NCBI GenBank assembly: GCA_016717345.1
Contig: JADKFR010000009.1
Span: 1 to 64,000 of the forward strand
Direction: 5' to 3'
DNA from: Propionibacteriaceae bacterium
GTDB lineage: Bacteria; Actinomycetota; Actinomycetes; Propionibacteriales; Propionibacteriaceae
Length of the DNA: 64,000 bases
Part shown: piece by piece, positions 32,660-42,208 of the stretch
Layout: every line of letters starts with the position of its first letter
Numbering within the stretch: position 1 is the stretch's first letter
Notes under the pieces: model-generated
What the model saw: the letters and a program-made list of their open reading frames with translations, nothing else
Told to the model about the DNA's origin: nothing
Database searches by the model: none
Program-made: the position numbers and the translations under genes

Positions 32660-35600
32660 ATGACCACCCGCGCGCACCTTGATGGCCCGGCAGCGGAAGC
32701 ACTGCTGAAGCTCGGCAAGTACTTCACCAAGTGGGACGAGACCGACGACGGTCGGGCCGTGTTTCGCGAAGGTGGACGCACCGGCGACGCGTTCTACCGC
32801 GACCGGTGGAGCCACGACAAGGTGGTTCGCTCCACCCACGGGGTGAACTGCACCGGCTCCTGCTCGTGGAAGGTGTACGTCAAGGACGGCATCATCACCT
32901 GGGAGTCCCAGCAGACCGACTACCCCACCACCGGTCCGGACCGCCCCGAATACGAGCCCCGCGGCTGCCCCCGGGGCGCGGCCTTCTCCTGGTACACCTA
33001 CTCCCCCACCCGGGTCCGGTACCCCTACGGCCGTGGTGTGCTGATGGAGGCCTACCGCGAGGCCAAGGCCCGGCTGGGCGACCCGGTGGCCGCCTTCGCC
33101 GAAATCTCCAGCAACCCCGAAACCCGCCGTCGCTACCAGAGCGCCCGCGGCAAGGGCGGGTTGGTCCGGATCACCTGGAACGAGGCCCTGGAGCTCGCCG
33201 CCGCCAGCTACGTCCATACGATCAAGACCTACGGCCCCGACCGCTGCGTCTCCTTCTCGCCGATCCCGGCGATGTCGATGGTGTCCCACGCCATCGGCAC
33301 CCGCTTCAACCACCTCATCGGTGGGGCGATGACGTCCTTCTACGACTGGTACGCCGACCTGCCGGTGGCCAGTCCGCAAGTCTTCGGGGACCAGACCGAC
33401 GTCCCGGAGTCCGGCGACTGGTGGGACTCGACCTACCTGATGATGTGGGGCTCCAACGTCCCGCTGACCCGCACCCCGGACGCCCACTGGATGGCCGAGG
33501 TGCGCTACCGCGGCACCAAGGTGATCACTGTCGCTCCCGACTACGCCGACAACGTGAAGTTCGCCGACGAGTGGCTGCCGGCTCAGGCCGGCACCGATGC
33601 GGCACTGGCCATGGCGATGGGCCATGTCGTGCTGAAGGAGAATTTCGTCGACCGTCAGGTGCCGTTCTTCACCGACTACGTCAAGCAGTTCACCGACCTG
33701 CCGATGCTGGTCACCCTCGTCGAGCACCCGGACGGACACGGCCTGACCGCCGCCAAGTTCCTCACCGGCGCTGACCTGCCGGACCAGGCCGCCCAGGTTG
33801 ACGCCGCGTTCAAGACCGTGCTGTGGGACACCGCCACCGGCGCCCCCGCGATCCCCAACGGGACGATGGGACACCGCTACAACGAGGACGGCAAGGGTAA
33901 ATGGAACCTTGACCTCGGCGATCTATTGCCAGCGCTGAGCCTGACCGACGTGGCCGGTGCCCAGCCGGTCGAGATCGCTCTGCCCTGCTTCGAGGACCCG
34001 CGCGGGGAGGGCACGATCATCCAGCGCGGGGTCCCGGCCGTGCGCGTGGGCGATCACCTGGTCACCACCGTGCTGGACCTGATGCTGGCCCAGTACGGGG
34101 TCGGCCGCGACGGGCTCCCCGGACAGTGGCCAACCGGCTACGACGACGTCAACAGCCCCTACACCCCCGCCTGGCAGGCCGAGATCACCAGCGTCCCGGC
34201 CGAAGCCTGTATCCGGATCGCCCGGGAGTTCGCGAAGAACTCCGAGGACTCCCAGGGCCGCTCGATGATCATCATCGGCGCCGGCATCTGCCACTGGTTC
34301 CACGCCGACGTCACCTACCGGGCGATCATGGCCCTGCTGATGCTGACCGGCTGCATCGGACGCAACGGCGGCGGCTGGGCTCACTACGTCGGGCAGGAGA
34401 AGTGCCGGCCGATGACGGGCTGGTTCAACCTGGCGAACGCTCTGGACTGGTCGCGGCCGCCGCGCACGATGATCGGCACCGGCTACTGGTACATGCACAC
34501 CGACCAGTGGCGCACCGACGGCTACTCCGCCGACCGGGTCAAGTCGCCCCTGTCCACCGGCAAGCTGGACGGGCTGCACACCGCGGACGCCATGGCGCTG
34601 TCGCACCGGCTGGGCTGGATGCCGTTCTACCCCCAGTTCGACCGGAACCCGCTCGACCTGGCCGACGAGGCGAAGGCGGCAGTCGCCCGCGGCGAGGCAG
34701 CCAATGTCGGGGAGTGGGTTGCCTCCCAGCTCAAGTCCGGGCAGCTCACCACCTCCCTGGAGGACATCGACGCGCCCGTGAACTGGCCGCGCACGATGGT
34801 GGTCTGGCGCTCGAACCTGTTCGGCTCCTCAGCGAAGGGCAACGAGTACTTCCTCAAGCACCTGCTGGGCACCGGCTCCAACCTGATGCCGAACAACCAT
34901 GCCTCCGAGGCGAAGCCGGCGGTCGTGAAGTTCCGCGACGAGGCGCCCGAAGGCAAGCTCGACCTGCTGATCAGCGCCGACTTCCGGATGACCTCCACCA
35001 CGCTGTTGTCGGACCTGGTGTTCCCGGCCGCCACCTGGTACGAGAAGTACGACCTGTCCAGTACCGACATGCACCCCTTCGTCCACGCCTTCACCCCGGC
35101 GATCGACCCGCCCTGGGAGGCCAAGAGCGACTTCGAGTTCTTCACCTTGTTGTCGCGGGCGATCGCCGCCCTGGCGAAGGATCACCTGGGGACCCGCAGC
35201 GACCTGGTGGCCGTCCCGATGCAGCACGACACCCCTGGTCAGATCAGCCAACCCGGCGGTGTCGTCCCCGATTGGCGGGGCACCGACCTGCCGGCAGTAC
35301 CGGGCAAGAACCTTCCGGCGCTGATGGTGGTGGAGCGCGACTACACCGCGATCGAGGACAAGCTGGCCAGCGTCGGACCGCTGGCCGACCGGCTCGGCTT
35401 CACGGTGAAGAACATCACGTACGACATGAAGGCACCGGTGGCGCGGCTGGCCGGGCTGCACGGGGTGATGAGTGCCGGCGCCGGCGCCGGGCGTCCCGCG
35501 ATCGACACCGACGCCCGCTTCGCCGAGGCGATCCTGACCTGCTCGGGCACCACCAACGGCGCTCTGGCCACCCAGGGTTTCCACGATCTCGAGGCCAAGA

Positions 35601-36370
35601 CCGGCCGCAAGCTGGCCGACCTGTCCGAGGGCCAGGAGGAGCGCCAGATCACCTTCGCCCAGACCCAGGCCTCCCCGCAGCCGGTGATCACCTCCCCGGA
35701 ATGGTCCGGCTCCGAGACCGGCGGACGGCGCTACGCGGCCTTCACCATCAACACCGAGCGGCTGAAGCCGTGGCACACCCTGTCGGGCCGGATGCACTTC
35801 TTCCTCGACCACGACTGGATGATCGATTCGGGTGAGCAGTTACCGACGTTCCGTCCCCCGCTGGACATGACCCACGCGTTCGGGGAACCGGAGCTCGGGC
35901 CGACCGGCGAGAAGGCGATCACCCTGCGTTACCTGACGGTGCACAACAAGTGGTCGATCCATTCGGAGTACCAGGACAACCTGTTCATGTTGAGCCTGGG
36001 CCGGGGCGGCCCGCAGGCCTGGTTGAGCGTCGCCGACGCCGCCAGCATCGGGGTTGCCGACAACGACTGGATCGAGCTCACCAACGCCAACGGCGTGTTC
36101 GTGGCCCGGGCGGTGGTGACGCACAAGCTGCCCGACGGGATCTGTTACGTCCAGCACGCCCAGGAACGCACGATCGACGTTCCCAAGTCGGAGGCCACCG
36201 GCAAGCGCGGCGGCATCCACAACTCGGTCACCCGCATCCTGGTCAAGCCGACCCACCTGATCGGCGCCTACGCCCATCAGTCGTACGCGTTCAACTACCT
36301 CGGGCCCACCGGGGTGCAACGCGACATCGTCTCCACTGTCCGACGCCGTTCCCAGGAGGTGACCTACTGA
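32660..36370 (+). CDS. narG: respiratory nitrate reductase, alpha subunit
   Basis: NarG reduces nitrate to nitrite at a molybdo-bis-MGD site on the inner face of the membrane. The length (1236 residues) is normal. Near the start, H60, C64 and C68 (HGVNCTGSC) bind the FS0 cluster, and YEPRGCPRGAAFSW gives its last cysteine. GGGWAHYVGQEKCRP and NRNG-type cofactor contacts are present further on. There is no twin-arginine signal, as expected for the cytoplasmic enzyme. It is followed by narH with a one-base overlap and needs the cofactor made by the surrounding genes. Confidence 0.96.
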   Translation: MTTRAHLDGPAAEALLKLGKYFTKWDETDDGRAVFREGGRTGDAFYRDRWSHDKVVRSTHGVNCTGSCSWKVYVKDGIITWESQQTDYPTTGPDRPEYEPRGCPRGAAFSWYTYSPTRVRYPYGRGVLMEAYREAKARLGDPVAAFAEISSNPETRRRYQSARGKGGLVRITWNEALELAAASYVHTIKTYGPDRCVSFSPIPAMSMVSHAIGTRFNHLIGGAMTSFYDWYADLPVASPQVFGDQTDVPESGDWWDSTYLMMWGSNVPLTRTPDAHWMAEVRYRGTKVITVAPDYADNVKFADEWLPAQAGTDAALAMAMGHVVLKENFVDRQVPFFTDYVKQFTDLPMLVTLVEHPDGHGLTAAKFLTGADLPDQAAQVDAAFKTVLWDTATGAPAIPNGTMGHRYNEDGKGKWNLDLGDLLPALSLTDVAGAQPVEIALPCFEDPRGEGTIIQRGVPAVRVGDHLVTTVLDLMLAQYGVGRDGLPGQWPTGYDDVNSPYTPAWQAEITSVPAEACIRIAREFAKNSEDSQGRSMIIIGAGICHWFHADVTYRAIMALLMLTGCIGRNGGGWAHYVGQEKCRPMTGWFNLANALDWSRPPRTMIGTGYWYMHTDQWRTDGYSADRVKSPLSTGKLDGLHTADAMALSHRLGWMPFYPQFDRNPLDLADEAKAAVARGEAANVGEWVASQLKSGQLTTSLEDIDAPVNWPRTMVVWRSNLFGSSAKGNEYFLKHLLGTGSNLMPNNHASEAKPAVVKFRDEAPEGKLDLLISADFRMTSTTLLSDLVFPAATWYEKYDLSSTDMHPFVHAFTPAIDPPWEAKSDFEFFTLLSRAIAALAKDHLGTRSDLVAVPMQHDTPGQISQPGGVVPDWRGTDLPAVPGKNLPALMVVERDYTAIEDKLASVGPLADRLGFTVKNITYDMKAPVARLAGLHGVMSAGAGAGRPAIDTDARFAEAILTCSGTTNGALATQGFHDLEAKTGRKLADLSEGQEERQITFAQTQASPQPVITSPEWSGSETGGRRYAAFTINTERLKPWHTLSGRMHFFLDHDWMIDSGEQLPTFRPPLDMTHAFGEPELGPTGEKAITLRYLTVHNKWSIHSEYQDNLFMLSLGRGGPQAWLSVADAASIGVADNDWIELTNANGVFVARAVVTHKLPDGICYVQHAQERTIDVPKSEATGKRGGIHNSVTRILVKPTHLIGAYAHQSYAFNYLGPTGVQRDIVSTVRRRSQEVTY

Positions 36371-38022
36371 TGGCCGCACGTAAGCCCACGAGGGTGATGG
36401 CCCAGGTCGGCATGGTGATGAACCTCGACAAGTGCATCGGCTGCCACACCTGTTCGGTCACCTGCAAGCAGGCCTGGACCAACCGGGCCGGCACCGAGTA
36501 CGTCTGGTTCAACAACGTCGAGACCCGGCCCGGACAGGGGTATCCGCGACGCTATGAGGACCAGGAGAAGTGGCGCGGCGGCTGGGTGCGCACCCCCTCG
36601 GGTGGGCTCAAGCTGCGTGCCGGGGGCCGACTGCAGAAGCTGCTGAGCATCTTCGCGTCCCCGGTGCAGCCCGAACTCGGCGACTACTACGAGCCGTGGA
36701 CCTACGACTACCAGAATCTGATCTCGGCACCCCTGGGTGACGACTTCCCGGTGGCCCGTCCCAAGTCGCTGATCACCGGTGAGGACACCAAGATCACCTG
36801 GTCGGCGAACTGGGACGACTCGCTGGGCGGCATCCACGCCACCGCCGAGGCCGACCCGATCGTGGCCAAACTGCGCGAGCAGGCGAACGAGCAGATCCGC
36901 TTCGAGTACGAGAAGAGCTTCATGTTCTTCCTGCCCCGGATCTGCGAGCACTGCCTGAACCCGTCCTGCATGGCGTCGTGCCCCTCCGGGGCGATCTACA
37001 AGCGTTCCGAGGACGGCATCGTGCTGGTCGACCAGGACCGCTGCCGCGGCTGGCGCCAGTGCATCACCGGCTGCCCGTACAAGAAGATCTACTTCAACCA
37101 CCGCTCCGGCAAGGCCGAGAAGTGCACGTTCTGCTACCCGCGGATCGAGGTCGGCCTGCCGACGGTGTGCTCGGAGACCTGCGTCGGGAGGCTGCGATAC
37201 CTGGGCGTCGTGCTGTACGACCCGGACGCCGTCACCGAAGCCGCCTCGGCCGATGAGAAGGACCTGTACGCGGCCCAGATGGACCTCCTGCTGGATCCCC
37301 ACGATCCGGAGGTGCTCGCCCTGGCCCGGGCCGGGGGCATGACCCAGGACACGATCGAGGCCGCCCAGCGTTCCCCGGTGTACGCCTTGATCAAGCACTT
37401 CAAGGTGGCCCTCCCCTTGCACCCGGAGTACCGCACCATGCCGATGGTCTGGTACATCCCGCCGCTGTCGCCGGTGGTCGACCTGCTGCGCCAGCAGGGC
37501 CACGACGCGGAGGCGCCCGGCAACCTGTTCGGGGCGATCGACGCGCTGCGGATCCCGGTCAGCTACCTGGCCGAACTCTTCACCGCCGGCGACGCCGACA
37601 TCGTGACAGGGGTGCTCCAGAAGCTGGCCGCCATGCGTTCCTACATGCGGGGAGTCACCCTGGGGACCGGACGCGACACCGAACTGGCCGCCGCCGTGGG
37701 GATGACCCCCGAGGCGCTGGAGCAGATGTACCGGCTGCTGGCTATCGCCAAGTACGAGGACCGCTACGTGATCCCCACCGCCCATCGCGAGAAGGCGCAC
37801 AACCTGGAGGAACTTGCCTGTTCGCTCGACTTCGAGGGCGGCCCGGGGATGTATGGCTCCGGTCCGTTCGGCGAGGCGTCCGGGCGTCCGGTTCCGGTGG
37901 CGATCGAGACCTACACGGCCTTGAAGCAGCGCCAGCAGGCGGAGTCGGCCGCCTCGGCGGCCAGTCTCGGCCAACGTGCCGGGATGCTCAACTGGGACGG
38001 CAACGAGGAGCCCCGGCCGTGA
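36370..38022 (+). CDS. narH: respiratory nitrate reductase, beta subunit
   Basis: This 550-residue iron-sulfur protein passes electrons from the NarI hemes to NarG. Four cluster motifs are visible: CIGCHTCSVTCK, CEHCLNPSCMASCP, CRGWRQCITGCP and CTFCYPR with CSETC. The tryptophan in CRGWRQC replaces a cysteine and marks the 3Fe-4S cluster, as in other NarH proteins. The ATG overlaps the narG stop by one base. Its stop overlaps the narJ start. Confidence 0.96.
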   Translation: MAARKPTRVMAQVGMVMNLDKCIGCHTCSVTCKQAWTNRAGTEYVWFNNVETRPGQGYPRRYEDQEKWRGGWVRTPSGGLKLRAGGRLQKLLSIFASPVQPELGDYYEPWTYDYQNLISAPLGDDFPVARPKSLITGEDTKITWSANWDDSLGGIHATAEADPIVAKLREQANEQIRFEYEKSFMFFLPRICEHCLNPSCMASCPSGAIYKRSEDGIVLVDQDRCRGWRQCITGCPYKKIYFNHRSGKAEKCTFCYPRIEVGLPTVCSETCVGRLRYLGVVLYDPDAVTEAASADEKDLYAAQMDLLLDPHDPEVLALARAGGMTQDTIEAAQRSPVYALIKHFKVALPLHPEYRTMPMVWYIPPLSPVVDLLRQQGHDAEAPGNLFGAIDALRIPVSYLAELFTAGDADIVTGVLQKLAAMRSYMRGVTLGTGRDTELAAAVGMTPEALEQMYRLLAIAKYEDRYVIPTAHREKAHNLEELACSLDFEGGPGMYGSGPFGEASGRPVPVAIETYTALKQRQQAESAASAASLGQRAGMLNWDGNEEPRP

Positions 38023-38681
38023 GTCCCCTGCTGACCCGCCGGCCACCGGCCCAACGGACGCAGCGCACCGGCCTGGTCCTCCAGGCCGCAGCGTTGGTGC
38101 TGTCCTACCCCCAAGCCGAACTGCTCGACCGTCTGGACGTCATCGAGGCCGCACTCAGCGACACGCCGGCGGCCGAGCAGTTCGCCCCCGTGATCGCCCA
38201 CCTGCGTCGTCCGCCGTCGACCGGGACGGCTGACGAGCCGGGTTCGCATCTGGCCCGGCTCCAGGCCTTCCACGTCCAGGAGTTCGACCTGTCACGCAAG
38301 CACGCGTTGCACCTCAGCTACTGGACCGACGGTGACACCAGACGCCGCGGCAACGTGCTGGCCGAGGTGAAGCAGGTCTACCGGGACTCCGGGCTCATGG
38401 TCCAGCCAGGGGGCGAACTTCCGGACTACCTGCCCATGGTGCTGGAGTTCGCGGTGGCCGACCCGAAGCGGGGACTGGCGTTGCTGCAACGGTTCCGGGC
38501 AAGCCTGGAACTCATCCGATTGGGGTTGACCGCTGACCGGCTGCCGCAGGCGGGAGTGCTGGAGGCGATCTGCGATCTGCTGCCCGGCCCGTCGCCGCAG
38601 AGCCGGGTTCAGGTACAGGCGATGTTCGGCGAGATCCAGCCGGTTGAACTGGTTGGCCTGTCCGACGTGGTGAGGAGTTGA
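38019..38681 (+). CDS. narJ: nitrate reductase assembly chaperone
   Basis: This 220-residue TorD/NarJ-type helical chaperone loads the molybdenum cofactor into NarG and helps it meet NarI. The family segments HVQEFDLSRKHALHLSYW and GELPDYLPMVLEF are conserved. The GTG start overlaps narH (GTGA). Confidence 0.93.
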   Translation: MSPLLTRRPPAQRTQRTGLVLQAAALVLSYPQAELLDRLDVIEAALSDTPAAEQFAPVIAHLRRPPSTGTADEPGSHLARLQAFHVQEFDLSRKHALHLSYWTDGDTRRRGNVLAEVKQVYRDSGLMVQPGGELPDYLPMVLEFAVADPKRGLALLQRFRASLELIRLGLTADRLPQAGVLEAICDLLPGPSPQSRVQVQAMFGEIQPVELVGLSDVVRS

Positions 38682-38682
38682 G

Positions 38683-39447
38683 ATGAACGCGCTGGACATC
38701 CTGCTGTGGGGAGCACTCCCCTACGTGGTCGCCGTCGGCCTGGTCGCCGGCATGATCTGGCGCTACCGCTACGACCAGTTCGGCTGGACGACCCGCTCGT
38801 CCCAGTTGTACGAGTCGAAGATGTTGCGCATCGCGTCCCCGATGTTCCACTACGGCCTGTTCGTGGTGCTGGCCGGCCACCTGATGGGCCTGCTGATCCC
38901 GAAGGCCTGGACGGACCTGGTGGTCCCCCAGGAGACCTACCACCTGGTCGCGCTGGTCGCCGGCACGCTGGCCGGCATCGCCACCCTGGTCGGGATCGCG
39001 CTGCTGATCTACCGGCGCCGCACGATCGGACCAGTGTTCCTGGCCACCACCCGCAACGACAAGCTCATGTACGTCGTCCTGGGCGCGGCCATCGTGCTGG
39101 GCATGGTCGCCACGCTGACCGGTGGCCACACCCCCACCGGCGAGGAACACAACTACCGCGAGACCGTCTCGATCTGGTTCCGCTCCCTGCTGGTGTTCCA
39201 GCCGGACGTGGCAGCCATGGCGGCCAGCACCTGGCAGTTCAAGGTCCACATCCTGGTCGGCCTGGCGCTCTTCGCGCTGATCCCCTTCAGCCGCCTGGTC
39301 CACGCCTTCACCGTGCCGCTGCACTATGTGTTCCGTCCCTACGTCGTCTACCGCAGCCGGGACGCCGTGGAACCCACGCCTTCCCGGGGGCGGGTCCGGG
39401 GGTGGGATCCCATCGGCACTCCCGACCGTGACCGGCGGGACCGGTGA
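38683..39447 (+). CDS. narI: respiratory nitrate reductase, gamma subunit (cytochrome b)
   Basis: This 254-residue membrane protein has five helices. It anchors NarGH and takes electrons from menaquinol through two b hemes. Heme histidines are visible in MFHYGLFVVLAGHLMGLL and in SRLVHAFTVPLHYVFRPY. GAGGAG lies before the ATG, one base after the narJ stop. The stop overlaps the start of the first NarK. Confidence 0.94.
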   Translation: MNALDILLWGALPYVVAVGLVAGMIWRYRYDQFGWTTRSSQLYESKMLRIASPMFHYGLFVVLAGHLMGLLIPKAWTDLVVPQETYHLVALVAGTLAGIATLVGIALLIYRRRTIGPVFLATTRNDKLMYVVLGAAIVLGMVATLTGGHTPTGEEHNYRETVSIWFRSLLVFQPDVAAMAASTWQFKVHILVGLALFALIPFSRLVHAFTVPLHYVFRPYVVYRSRDAVEPTPSRGRVRGWDPIGTPDRDRRDR

Positions 39448-40814
39448 GCGTCACCCATCCCCACGGCGACGAGGTGATCCCGCCCGTCCACCAGACCGGG
39501 CCGGGGGCGAATCGGGTTCTGGCGATGTCGACCATCGACTTCACCGTGATGTTCGCGGTCTGGCTGATGTTCGGCATCCTGGGCATCGAGATCCAGAAGG
39601 AACTGCTGCTCTCTGACGTCGAGTTGTCCTGGGTGACGGCGCTGGCCGTCCTGAACGGGTCGATGTGGCGGCTTCCCGCGGGCATGCTGACCGAACGGAT
39701 CGGTGGCCGCAAGGTCACGATCTTCATGCTGGCCACCACCGCGATCCCGGCGTACTTCGTGTCGATGGCCCACAGCTACGGGGTGTTGCTGATCCTGGCC
39801 TTCCTGGTGGGGTTCGCCGGCAACCTGTTCAGCGTCGGCATCGCCTGGAACGCCGCCTGGTTCGGCCGGGACCGGCAGGGCTTCGCCCTCGGACTGTTCG
39901 GTGCCGGCAACGTGGGCGCGTCGGTCACAAAGTTCATCGGGCCACCGCTGATCGCGGGGACGGCGGGGATGACCCTGGCCTTCGGGATCCAGGGCGGCTG
40001 GCGCCTGGTGCCCGTCCTCTATGCCGTGCTGCTGGTCACGCTGGCGCTGTTGACGTGGTTGATCGTGCCGCGCCACGACCGCCTCGCAGGGCAGAGCAAA
40101 CCGATCATGGTGATGCTCGCCCCCCTCAAGCACATCCGGGTGTGGCGCTTCAGCCTCTACTACGTCGCCGTGTTCGGGGCGTACGTTGCCCTGTCTGCCT
40201 GGCTCCCGAAGTACTACGTCGACAACTTCCAACTCGACCTTTACAGCGCGGCGCTGCTGACCGCCACCTTCATCTTCCCCGCGTCCCTGCTGCGCCCGGT
40301 GGGTGGCTGGGTGTCCGACCGCATCGGCGCCCGCAAGGTGATGTACGCCACCTTCTCGTTGATGCTCCTGACCACCGGCATCCTGATGATGCCCAACGGC
40401 CACATCGTGATCCTGCACGCGGACGGGAGCCAGACCTCGCACTTGGGCTACACCCTCGGCCTGCCCTGGTTCGTGATGCTGGTGTTCCTGCTGGGTTGCG
40501 CGATGGGCATCGGCAAGGCCGCCGTCTACAAGCACATCCCGGAGTACTTCCCCGACAACGTCGGTTCCGTCGGTGGCCTCGTGGGCATGTTGGGTGGGCT
40601 GGGCGGCTTCGTCCTGCCCCCGCTGTTCGCCTACACCAAGCTCTGGACGGGATTCCCCACCAGCACGTTCTTCACCTTGTTCGTCCTCACGCTGATCGCC
40701 GCGGTCTGGATGCACGTGACGATCGTCCGCATGCTGCACGCCCAATCCCCCGACCTCGCCGACCATTTCGACACCGACCACATCTCCACCTCGACCTCCG
40801 GAGCAACCGCATGA
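39444..40814 (+). CDS. narK: NarK-type nitrate/nitrite transporter (first copy)
   Basis: This 456-residue major-facilitator protein has 12 helices. The nitrate signature region FSVGIAWNAAWFGRDRQGFALGLFGAGNVG is present, as is the second one near GKAAVYKHIPEYFPDNVGSVGGLVGMLGGLGG. NarK1-type proteins import nitrate with protons, while NarK2-type proteins exchange nitrate for nitrite. Which type this is cannot be settled by eye. The GTG overlaps narI and the stop overlaps the second narK. Confidence 0.92.
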   Translation: MSVTHPHGDEVIPPVHQTGPGANRVLAMSTIDFTVMFAVWLMFGILGIEIQKELLLSDVELSWVTALAVLNGSMWRLPAGMLTERIGGRKVTIFMLATTAIPAYFVSMAHSYGVLLILAFLVGFAGNLFSVGIAWNAAWFGRDRQGFALGLFGAGNVGASVTKFIGPPLIAGTAGMTLAFGIQGGWRLVPVLYAVLLVTLALLTWLIVPRHDRLAGQSKPIMVMLAPLKHIRVWRFSLYYVAVFGAYVALSAWLPKYYVDNFQLDLYSAALLTATFIFPASLLRPVGGWVSDRIGARKVMYATFSLMLLTTGILMMPNGHIVILHADGSQTSHLGYTLGLPWFVMLVFLLGCAMGIGKAAVYKHIPEYFPDNVGSVGGLVGMLGGLGGFVLPPLFAYTKLWTGFPTSTFFTLFVLTLIAAVWMHVTIVRMLHAQSPDLADHFDTDHISTSTSGATA

Positions 40815-42208
40815 GCACCACCGCTGAACCCGTCCGTTCGAAGGAATGGCTGACCAACTGGGATCCCGAGAACGAGGCGACTTGGGACAAGGCCCTGGCC
40901 TGGAAGACCCTCTGGGTCTCCACCTTCACCCTCACCCTCTGCTTCACCGCCTGGTTCCTGCCCAGCGCTCTGGTGCCCAAGCTGAACGCCCTGGGCTATT
41001 CCTGGACGAAGGAGCAGCTGTACTGGCTGGCGGCGATCCCGGGCCTGTCCGGCGGCCTGTTGCGGATCGTGTGGATGGTGCTGCCACCGATCATGGGAAC
41101 CCGCAAAATGGTCACCTTGACCACGCTGCTGTTGATCTTCCCCGTTCTCGGGTGGGGGGTGCGGGTCCAGAGCCCCACTGCTCCCTACTGGGAACTGCTC
41201 ACCCTGGCCTTCCTGGCCGGCATCGGTGGCGGCGCCTTCTCCGGGTTCATGCCCTCCACCTCGTACTTCTTCCCCCGCCGGATGCAGGGCACCGCGCTCG
41301 GGCTGCAGGCCGGCATCGGCAACTTCGGCGTCTCGCTGGTGCAGCTGCTGACCCCGTGGCTGGTCGGCTTCGGCATGGTCGGGTTCCTGGGCGCCTCGCA
41401 GATGATGAAGGTGGTGGGCAAGCCCGACCGGGAGGTGTGGTACCAGAACGCCGCGTTCTTCTACATCCCGTTCATGATCATCGGTGCGATCGTGGCCTGG
41501 CAGATGCTGAAGTCGGTGCCGATCAAGGCGAACATCAAGCAGCAGTTCGACATCTTCAGCAACCAGGACACCTGGTGGATGACCATTCTCTACATCATGA
41601 CCTTCGGCACCTTCTCGGGCCTCTCTGCGCAGTTCGGCCTGCTGATGGCCAATCTCTACGGCGCCGGGAACCCGGCGATCGTGCAAGGGGCGGGCGCAAC
41701 CGCGAAGCTCCTGATCGAGGGTTACGCCGTCCCCGACCCGGTCGCCTTCGTCTTCCTCGGCCCGCTGGTGGGCGCCGGCGCCCGGGTGCTCTTCAGCCCC
41801 TTGACCGACCGGATGGGTGGCGCGCTCTGGACGTTGATCTCGGGCTTGGGACTGATCGTCACCATCGCCTGGACGATCCCGTCCCTGACCCCTGACACCT
41901 CCAGCGCGGCCGCGCTCCAGGCAGGCTTCAACCAGTTCCTGTGGGGCATGCTGGCGATCTTCCTGTTCGCCGGGATCGGCAACGCGTCGACCTTCAAGCA
42001 GATGCCGATGATCTTCGAACGGCGCCAGGCCGGCGGCGTGATCGGCTGGACGGGCGCCATCGCCGCCTTCGGACCGTTCCTGTTCGGCATCGGGCTGACC
42101 ATCATGCCCGCGACCACCTTCTACTGGATCGGGGTCGCGTGGGCCGTCATGTGCGTCGGCATCACCTGGTGGCGCTATGCCCGCCCAGGAGCTCCGAAGA
42201 AGTCGTGA
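40811..42208 (+). CDS. narK: NarK-type nitrate/nitrite transporter (second copy)
   Basis: This second 12-helix nitrate/nitrite carrier is 465 residues long. It differs from the first copy in its N-terminus (WLTNWDPENEATWDKALAWKTLW) and in the loop GGGAFSGFMPSTSYFFPRRMQGTALGLQAGIGNFG, features of the E. coli-like NarK/NarU branch. Together the two copies probably divide proton-driven import and nitrate/nitrite exchange. The ATG at 40811 overlaps the preceding stop. The open frame upstream of it is a shadow. Confidence 0.9.
   Translation: MSTTAEPVRSKEWLTNWDPENEATWDKALAWKTLWVSTFTLTLCFTAWFLPSALVPKLNALGYSWTKEQLYWLAAIPGLSGGLLRIVWMVLPPIMGTRKMVTLTTLLLIFPVLGWGVRVQSPTAPYWELLTLAFLAGIGGGAFSGFMPSTSYFFPRRMQGTALGLQAGIGNFGVSLVQLLTPWLVGFGMVGFLGASQMMKVVGKPDREVWYQNAAFFYIPFMIIGAIVAWQMLKSVPIKANIKQQFDIFSNQDTWWMTILYIMTFGTFSGLSAQFGLLMANLYGAGNPAIVQGAGATAKLLIEGYAVPDPVAFVFLGPLVGAGARVLFSPLTDRMGGALWTLISGLGLIVTIAWTIPSLTPDTSSAAALQAGFNQFLWGMLAIFLFAGIGNASTFKQMPMIFERRQAGGVIGWTGAIAAFGPFLFGIGLTIMPATTFYWIGVAWAVMCVGITWWRYARPGAPKKS

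Noticed and set aside
39665..40810. Upstream extension of the second narK frame
   Set aside because: It overlaps the first narK gene completely. The real start is the ATGA overlap at 40811.
41941..42204. Upstream extension of the P450-MoaB frame
   Set aside because: It lies inside narK in another frame. The GTG at 42205 with a four-base overlap is the normal start.
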